Shown: positions 20,851 through 25,944 of the stretch, in pieces
Layout: the number at the start of each line of letters is the position of its first letter
How positions within the stretch are numbered: the stretch's first letter is position 1
Virus record (IMG/VR): IMGVR_UViG_3300009506_000171
Coordinates: 1-25,944 of that record
Strand: one strand, 5' to 3'
DNA from: a virus
Length of the DNA stretch: 25,944 bases
Made by a program: the position numbers and the translations under genes
Notes under the pieces: generated by a model
The model's input: only the letters and a program-made list of their open reading frames with translations
What the model was told of the DNA's origin: nothing
Database searches by the model: none

Positions 20851-23165
20851 TACGCTGCCCTCCTTCTAACTCGCCTGCGCTTGATCCAGCCTGACAGGCC
20901 TCCCTCTCCTCCTCCTGCCGGACCTGCCGTCACGGCGTAGATCGTCGGCTTGGGAACGAACAGGACAATGTCCGATGCAGGCACGTTGGCGTTCGCCCCT
21001 GCCAAGACGCTGGCTGGTGCAGGTGACGCGATTGCGATGTCGGCTGCAGGGACGAGGGCCGCTCCGCCAGATGCGGCAGACGGAGCGACCGCCGAGGTGG
21101 CGATGTCGGAAAAAGGAACCGAAGCCGACGCGCCACTGGAAGCAGATGGTGCCTCTGATGCAACCGAAATGTCAACGGCAGGGACATCGATCAATGCAGC
21201 CTGACCGACCAGCGGCTCGTGCGCCGCGATGGCGATGTCAGGTGCAACTGCGACAACGCCCGCCCCCGCAGCGAGTACAGGGACGGGCGCTACCAGCACA
21301 ACATCGGTCGTGGGAGGCTCGACCGACTTGCCGGTTGCCAGAGACGGTTCGTGGCCGCTCACGGCAATGTCGGCAACGGGTGAAACGATCAAGGCACCAG
21401 TGCCAACACCGGGAGCCTCGACCGCGACAGCGATGTTGTCCGCAGGTGGCCGTATGTTTACAATCGATGGCACCAGTGGAGCAAGCGCATCGATGACGAT
21501 GTTCGCGGCAGGCACGGCGATGAGCGAACCCTCTGCCACTTCCGGTGCCAGCACGCCAAGCACGATGTCGGATGCAGGGACGTCAGCCAGTGCGCTGGTG
21601 CCGACCGAAGGCGAAAGCGCATCGAGGGCCACGTCGGATGCAGGGACGTCGGCTGACTTGCCTGCTGCCAGTACCGGCGCTGCCGTTGCCGTTGCAATGT
21701 CCGATGACGGTGCCGATGCGCTAGCCCCTGCAGCCAGAGCAGGAGAAGCGGCAGCGACAGCGATGTCGGTGACAGGCACATCGGCAAGGGCGCTGGTGCC
21801 GACCAGCGGAGCCTGAACTGCAATCGCGACATCGGTGACAGGCACCGTGACCGCCTTGCCTGCAGCAGCAGCCGGGACAGCAGCATCGATGGCGATGTCG
21901 TCGACGGGCGGCAGGATCTCGACGCCGCCCTGAGCAGGCCCATACTCGACGGCACCGACCGACCACGATGACCCGGAGAACAGCGTGGAATAGTCCACCG
22001 CCGTCCCGGTGTATTCGTCGTTCCTGAACTCGTGGTTCGCCGTCGTCTCCGAGCCGTAGTATTCACCCGCCTGAACCCAATTCGTGCCGGGAGCCGCGCT
22101 TGCATCGCCGCCCGTGGCTTCATTCGACGCCGACCCGGCAACCAGCACGTCCCCGGCGGTGCAGGAAGCCGAAAGGGTGCCGCTGTACGAGCCGCTCCTG
22201 CCCCCGCCTGTCGCCCCGTCCGTGAACGACTGGATCGCCGCGATGTCACCAGCCGATGCCGTGTTGACGAAGTTCAGCACCGTGATCGATATCTGGCCCA
22301 GCGATCCGGTCCCGCCCCCGCCCGAGTTCACGGTGACCGTCATCGACGCCCCGGAGGTGACCGGGGCCGACCAGATCGACACCCCGGTGCTGTCGAAGGA
22401 CTGGTGTGTCACCTCCTCGTCCTTCGTCCACGTCAGGGACTGGGTGTCGGAGATCGACTGGTTGGAGAGCGTGGTCGGGTTCGGCCCGACATTCTTCACG
22501 CTCATGATGACGACCAGCAGCGAATTGTCCGCCGGGGTGAAGCTGTTCGACGTTAGCGAGTTCGAGGACGACTGGTTCGCGCTCTTGCCGTCCAGTTTCT
22601 GGAGAGCGATGCCGCTCGAACTGTCACCCGCGATGACCTGTGGCGTGGAAGTATAGGAGTTAAGCGTCGTGCCGCCCGTCAGGACGATCCTGAACTCGTA
22701 GATGTCGCCGACATTCGCCCCGTTCGTCGACGAGAACGAGAGCGTGTATTCCGCCTCGTACTCGTCATTGCCTGCGGTAGCCGCCTCGGCAGGGGTGGTG
22801 CCGGTGCTTTCCACCGCGTCCCCGTCCCTGAACGTGCCGGAGCCGAGTTGCTGCGTGGCAGCGACGTTCAGCGCGTAGGCCGACGCCGCGTATATGACCG
22901 GCGTGGAGGTGCCGACATTCGTCCACGATCCGAACGTGGCCCCGTCCGTCGAAACGCGGTACTGGATGACCCATGTCGGCGTCTCGGACTGGTTGGACCC
23001 CGCCGTCTCCTGAAGGAGGAAGCGCAGGCGGAACGCGGTATCCAGCGGCAGAGCCGGGGCTGGCGATCCCGCCACGGCTGACCACGTCGCCGCGCTCTCG
23101 GACCCGTCGTCATTCCTGAAGCGGAAGGCCTGCTGGTTCCAGACTGCTGCTGTCTTGCCGCCCAT
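20850..23165 (-). CDS. Large fibre-type protein with fifteen ~22-residue repeats
   Basis: 771 residues; ATG 23165 with GGAAGG upstream. Residues 1-~400 are beta-rich, Ser/Thr/Gly/Ala-rich, with possible jelly-roll segments ([28 protein letters not shown]). From ~405 to ~745 come about fifteen tandem units of ~22 residues, pattern V-P-x-x-D-I-A-x-x-x-x-x-P-x-x-x-x-G-x-x-x. The DNA has a matching 66-bp period (about 20925-21915). The end is a Gly-rich linker and a basic tail. Such repeats suggest an extended fibre or solenoid on the virion. No Asp-Thr-Gly excess is seen here. Confidence 0.82.
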   Translation of the reverse strand: MGGKTAAVWNQQAFRFRNDDGSESAATWSAVAGSPAPALPLDTAFRLRFLLQETAGSNQSETPTWVIQYRVSTDGATFGSWTNVGTSTPVIYAASAYALNVAATQQLGSGTFRDGDAVESTGTTPAEAATAGNDEYEAEYTLSFSSTNGANVGDIYEFRIVLTGGTTLNSYTSTPQVIAGDSSSGIALQKLDGKSANQSSSNSLTSNSFTPADNSLLVVIMSVKNVGPNPTTLSNQSISDTQSLTWTKDEEVTHQSFDSTGVSIWSAPVTSGASMTVTVNSGGGGTGSLGQISITVLNFVNTASAGDIAAIQSFTDGATGGGRSGSYSGTLSASCTAGDVLVAGSASNEATGGDASAAPGTNWVQAGEYYGSETTANHEFRNDEYTGTAVDYSTLFSGSSWSVGAVEYGPAQGGVEILPPVDDIAIDAAVPAAAAGKAVTVPVTDVAIAVQAPLVGTSALADVPVTDIAVAAASPALAAGASASAPSSDIATATAAPVLAAGKSADVPASDVALDALSPSVGTSALADVPASDIVLGVLAPEVAEGSLIAVPAANIVIDALAPLVPSIVNIRPPADNIAVAVEAPGVGTGALIVSPVADIAVSGHEPSLATGKSVEPPTTDVVLVAPVPVLAAGAGVVAVAPDIAIAAHEPLVGQAALIDVPAVDISVASEAPSASSGASASVPFSDIATSAVAPSAASGGAALVPAADIAIASPAPASVLAGANANVPASDIVLFVPKPTIYAVTAGPAGGGEGGLSGWIKRRRVRRRAA
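20925..21915 (-). repeat. In-frame 66-bp tandem repeats (22 residues each)
   Basis: About fifteen diverged copies of a 22-residue, 66-bp unit in the 3' part of the large fibre-type gene, with a conserved V-P-x-x-D-I/V and a Pro near the middle. Some units are near-identical (for example those containing [16 protein letters not shown] and [16 protein letters not shown]), others have drifted. One or two units are a residue longer or shorter. Copy number could vary by slippage or recombination. Confidence 0.85.
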
Positions 23166-23168
23166 CGG

Positions 23169-23522
23169 TCATGCCTTCCATGCAGGATGTGCAGGCTCGT
23201 CAGGCGAGATGCGCGGAACGAAATCGTCCTGATGCGCCCTGATCAGGTTCTTCTCGAACTCCGCCTCTGTCTGGTATCCGCCCTTTCGTGCGATTACATG
23301 GCCGTTATTGGCAAGGGCGAACAGCATGTCGAAGCTTTCTCCCTTCGCCCAGATACCTTCGTCCATCCACCTGTACCAGTCCGACCCGTAGAGGAGCCTG
23401 CGACCGCACCGTCCATCCTCGGTGTGGATGACCGCGACCTCCCTGCATGGCGCGTCGTTCGGCTCCCCCTGCGAACTGTCGAACGTCGTTCCGTCGCAGT
23501 AGAAGATCTTCCAGCGGCGCAT
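23169..23522 (-). CDS. Phage protein of unknown function
   Basis: 117 residues; ATG 23522 lies four bases past the upstream stop and lacks a strong binding site, so translation is probably coupled. It begins MRRWKIFYCDGTTFDSSQGE, with AVIHTEDG, LLYGSDWYRW and an end rich in charged residues. The 'W-x-I-F/Y-x-D-G-x-T-F' opening recurs in small phage proteins near fibre genes. No enzyme motif is visible. Confidence 0.75.
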   Translation of the reverse strand: MRRWKIFYCDGTTFDSSQGEPNDAPCREVAVIHTEDGRCGRRLLYGSDWYRWMDEGIWAKGESFDMLFALANNGHVIARKGGYQTEAEFEKNLIRAHQDDFVPRISPDEPAHPAWKA

Positions 23523-23526
23523 CAGA

Positions 23527-23967
23527 TCAGGTGTAGGTCCAAGTGATGATGCCGGATGCGTTCCAAGTGATCTTGAAGTCGGTGCCTGCGTCAGCCGTCT
23601 TGACTTCGCCGAAATCGATGTAGACGAGAGGCTTGTTCAGCGTCTTGGCGTAGATGACGGCAGCATCGGCTGGGCCGATGGCACCGCCTGTCGCGGTCAC
23701 CGTGATGTCGGCTGCGTCAAGCTTGGCATCGTTGGTGGTGACGATGGATACGCCGCATGCAGTGAGCAGCATGCCGCCCGTGTCCCACTGGTTGCCGTAG
23801 ACTTCCTGCGTGCCCGTGTCGTCCACGTTGTCCATCGATGTCTCGGACGCGACGAATGGAGCACCCGTGTCGAGCAGTTCGACGTACAGGTCGGTCAAGT
23901 CCAGCCCGCCGCCGGTATCGGCGAACAGGCGGACGGTGTGATCGTAAAGTGATGCTGTGACGGCCAT
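23527..23967 (-). CDS. Virion-type protein with Asp-Thr-Gly tripeptides
   Basis: 146 residues; ATG 23967 shares bases with the previous stop (TAATG), with AGAGG upstream. Beta-rich with YDHTVRLF, NDAKLDAADITVTATGGAIGPADAAVIY and YIDFGEVKTADAGTDFKI. This arrangement is recalled from phage minor structural proteins in fibre or decoration gene clusters. Four Asp-Thr-Gly tripeptides lie in its first ~65 residues, where recalled relatives mostly have other residues. Function as a structural protein is inferred. Confidence 0.72.
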   Translation of the reverse strand: MAVTASLYDHTVRLFADTGGGLDLTDLYVELLDTGAPFVASETSMDNVDDTGTQEVYGNQWDTGGMLLTACGVSIVTTNDAKLDAADITVTATGGAIGPADAAVIYAKTLNKPLVYIDFGEVKTADAGTDFKITWNASGIITWTYT

Positions 23968-24500
23968 TACGAGATCCTCTCTTTCAGCCTGTCGAGATCG
24001 GCTGTGATGGCATCACGCTTGGTGGTGAGTGCCTTGATCTCGCCGTGGAGTTCTGCCTGCCTCTTCTCGGCGGCGGCGATGTCTTCCTTGACGCCCTTGA
24101 GCCTGCCCGTGAGGCCTGCCGAAACGTCGTTGGCCTTCTTCTGGGCGACGGTAATGATATCCGTTGCCTGCTCGTTTGCCTTGGCGAGGATCAGTTCAGC
24201 CTGCCTGTTGGCACTGGCAAGCTGCTGCTCGGCGCTGGCTGTCTTCTCGAGAGCCTTGGCCTCGATGGCCTTGGCCTTCTGTCCTGCCGTCCTGATAGTG
24301 TCTGCAGCGGATTTCTTGGCCTTTTCGATTTCGCTGGAAGCCGCGGCAAGCGTAGCCTGTGCCCTCACGATCTGGTCCTTGAGCGCCGCGTAGGCCTTGG
24401 AGCGTTTCGCCTCGTTCTCGAGGAACTCCAGTGCCGCCTCGATGGCCTCCTTCTTCTTCAGTTCAGCCTTCAGGAGGTTGATGGTTGCCTTGCTGGTCAT
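23967..24500 (-). CDS. Coiled-coil protein
   Basis: 177 residues; ATG 24500 behind a GA-rich binding site. Almost entirely Ala/Lys/Glu/Gln helix: KATINLLKAELKKKEAIEA at the start, many heptad-like repeats through the middle, and LTTKRDAITADLDRLKERI at the end. No membrane segment, no enzyme motif. Long helical proteins among virion genes may be fibre stems, tape-measure-like or chaperones. At 177 residues it is too short for a usual tape measure. Confidence 0.78.
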   Translation of the reverse strand: MTSKATINLLKAELKKKEAIEAALEFLENEAKRSKAYAALKDQIVRAQATLAAASSEIEKAKKSAADTIRTAGQKAKAIEAKALEKTASAEQQLASANRQAELILAKANEQATDIITVAQKKANDVSAGLTGRLKGVKEDIAAAEKRQAELHGEIKALTTKRDAITADLDRLKERIS

Positions 24501-24502
24501 GG

Positions 24503-25030
24503 TCAGTTCCCCCTCTTGCCGATTTCCTCGAACACGAGCGTGCCTGCCATGGAGATGGGGTCGGCAGCAGCCGAGATCCGGACAACGAAACGGTCACCCG
24601 GCTCGATGCAGATCATTTCGTTGGTTTCGGGATAATACCACCAGCCTGCCTGCACGTTGAAGGCATCGGAGATGATGGTGCGGGCATTGACCGACGCGGT
24701 GCCTGTATCGGTGGCCAGCACATCGTTGGAGCGCACGACAGTGCATCCACCGCCGCCCGTGTCGCCTGTCTGCAGGAGCGGCGTGGGCGTCACCGCGATG
24801 CCGCCGCCTCCCTCCCCGCCCGTGTCGTCGCTGGAATTGTCGAAGCGGATGATCCTGACGTTCAGCATTTCTGCCTCGGCGTCACCCGCGTCACTGTACT
24901 GGCCAACCCGCACTTCGCGGATCTTGACCATGGAATTGGCCGGTGCCGTGACCTCGAAGAGATCATGTCCGCCTGCCTTGTTCGAGGGACCAGTGTCACC
25001 CTCGACCACGGCAGTGTAGATTTCTGCCAT
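24503..25030 (-). CDS. Virion-type protein with Asp-Thr-Gly tripeptides
   Basis: 175 residues; ATG 25030 with GAGG upstream. MAEIYTAVVEG, then DLFEVTAPANSMVKIREVRVGQ, a long Gly-rich loop region, DAFNVQAGWWYYP and AGTLVFEEIG. A beta-sandwich protein is likely; the pattern is recalled from phage surface or decoration proteins. Four Asp-Thr-Gly tripeptides, mostly in loops. Structural role is inferred from context. Confidence 0.72.
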   Translation of the reverse strand: MAEIYTAVVEGDTGPSNKAGGHDLFEVTAPANSMVKIREVRVGQYSDAGDAEAEMLNVRIIRFDNSSDDTGGEGGGGIAVTPTPLLQTGDTGGGGCTVVRSNDVLATDTGTASVNARTIISDAFNVQAGWWYYPETNEMICIEPGDRFVVRISAAADPISMAGTLVFEEIGKRGN

Positions 25031-25361
25031 TTGTCAGCCCTCTTGCTGTTTGCTGTTTGCTTTCGAGGATCCCGAGGATCCACTCGGGGTCGGAGATCAT
25101 GTAAGCCTCGATCTCGAAGGGATTTCGCCAGTAGCCGTACCTGAGCGAGTACCACGCATACAGGAGCGAGAACTTCCATGCGCCGTGCAGCTTGATCTGC
25201 TCGACGTGGACGACTTCATGCCTGACGAGTTGCCGATCGTGTTCATGCCCCGGCCTGATCCAGATCGTGCGCCATGGCATGGTAAGGGCACAGACTTCGA
25301 TGCCCGAGAGACAGGAGACGAGGTGGAGCATCAGCAGCCTCCACCCCGCCGCCACGATCAT
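24996..25361 (-). CDS. Zincin-like phage protein
   Basis: 121 residues from ATG 25361, overlapping the terminase small subunit stop by ATGA. A hydrophobic start (MIVAAGWRLLMLHLVSCLSG) could be a signal or membrane segment. HEVVH at 48-52 in LVRHEVVHVEQIK is an H-E-x-x-H zinc site; NPFEIEAY, about 30 residues later, could give the third ligand (E83 or E85). Small proteins of this kind are found near phage terminase and lysis genes, but the substrate is unknown. It overlaps the next start by 35 bases. Confidence 0.72.
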   Translation of the reverse strand: MIVAAGWRLLMLHLVSCLSGIEVCALTMPWRTIWIRPGHEHDRQLVRHEVVHVEQIKLHGAWKFSLLYAWYSLRYGYWRNPFEIEAYMISDPEWILGILESKQQTARGLTNGRNLHCRGRG

Positions 25362-25906
25362 TCCGCCGGTTCCGGCGAAACGTCGAGCAGTTCGTGGGGC
25401 TCGAGCGCAGCCTCCTCCAGAAGTTCGAGAACCGCTCTGGCAACGTCTCGTGTCTCGTGCAGATGCGTGTGGCTGACGTGGCCATCGATGGTCTTGGTGT
25501 CGGACCACTTGTCGCGCTGGCGGTTCTTCAGCCAGTTCATGGCCGCGCCGGGATCAGGCGGCACATGCTCGATGACGTCGGCCCGGATCACCTCGCCTTC
25601 CTTGGCGTTGTAGAAGATCTTCTCCGAATGGTACGTGTAACCCACCGCTCTCTCGTAGAGCGAACGCACCACACGCTCGTCGGCAGGGGCTTGCCCGACC
25701 TTCACCGCCTTACAAAATTCCTCGAAGCGGCTCATCCACCTGTGGATCGTCAGGACGTTCACTTCGAAGAAATCGGCAAGGTCGTATAGGGTCGCGCCCA
25801 GCCTGCAAAGCTTCTCTGCCTGCTCGGCATACTCGGGCTTGTAGCTGGAGGGACGCCCTACAGGGTTCGCCTCCCGCTCTTGCGGATCTGCGGGATCTTT
25901 GCTCAT
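25358..25906 (-). CDS. Terminase small subunit
   Basis: 182 residues from ATG 25906; earlier starts (25930 or 25933) add only nine or so residues and lack a clear binding site. VGRPSSYKPEYAEQAEKLC is followed by LGATLYDLADFFEVNVLTIHRWM, a helix-turn-helix, and YERAVGYTYHSEKIF, then VPPDPGAAMNWLKNRQRDKW, a common order in small terminase subunits. It binds the packaging site and helps the large subunit start. It lies about 17 kb upstream of the large subunit gene in the direction of transcription. Confidence 0.88.
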   Translation of the reverse strand: MSKDPADPQEREANPVGRPSSYKPEYAEQAEKLCRLGATLYDLADFFEVNVLTIHRWMSRFEEFCKAVKVGQAPADERVVRSLYERAVGYTYHSEKIFYNAKEGEVIRADVIEHVPPDPGAAMNWLKNRQRDKWSDTKTIDGHVSHTHLHETRDVARAVLELLEEAALEPHELLDVSPEPAE

Positions 25907-25944
25907 GTCTGTCTCATGAAAATGGCCCATCACTACGGGGGGCA

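Noticed and set aside
1-25944. CRISPR array, tRNA or rRNA gene
   Set aside because: No regular repeats with unique spacers and no cloverleaf found; the only dense repeats are the pentanucleotide arrays and the coding 66-bp repeats.

Overview
The window is a gene-dense stretch of a tailed double-stranded DNA phage genome (or prophage), probably a podovirus. The evidence is a T7-type head-to-tail connector (portal), a Bbp19-family protein, a scaffolding protein, a coat protein, a tail-adaptor-like protein, and both terminase subunits. Base composition is GC-rich, and many genes overlap by ATGA or TAATG. No integrase, repressor, RNA polymerase, DNA polymerase or clear endolysin gene is visible. 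The host cannot be read from the sequence; a GC-rich proteobacterium is a guess.

Almost every gene is on the minus strand, so transcription runs from high to low coordinates. In that order: 25.9-19.8 kb holds the small terminase subunit, a zincin-like protein, virion or fibre-type proteins, a coiled-coil protein, a 771-residue protein ending in fifteen ~22-residue repeats, and a LamG-like protein. 19.8-12.0 kb is an accessory island of overlapping genes: a sulfotransferase-like protein, a conserved phage protein of unknown function, several small proteins including one with two membrane segments, a short-chain dehydrogenase, a second zincin, an FAD oxidoreductase, a GT-A-type glycosyltransferase, two paralogous SAM methyltransferases (one fused to a P-loop kinase) and a PD-(D/E)XK-like nuclease. 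11.9-9.1 kb holds a conserved unknown protein, another unknown, a 460-bp pentanucleotide array, a P-loop kinase and a ParB-like protein. 9.1-8.55 kb is a control region with the only convincing plus-strand gene, which has its own promoter and terminator. 8.5-0 kb is the head module: large terminase, two small proteins, portal, Bbp19-like protein, scaffold, coat protein, two small proteins and the start of a tail adaptor.

Three points stand out. First, the coat protein gene appears to be split after its first 23 bases by an 887-bp group I intron encoding a double-motif LAGLIDADG endonuclease; both splice sites are predicted from P1 and P10 pairings. Second, two intergenic gaps are filled by pentanucleotide arrays (GCCNN and GGCNN on the plus strand) in opposite orientations. 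Third, the accessory island combines glycan-type enzymes with a kinase-methyltransferase fusion, which suggests a modification pathway (virion glycan, host surface or nucleic acid) that is inferred, not shown. An unusual excess of the tripeptide Asp-Thr-Gly in five virion-type proteins is also recorded.
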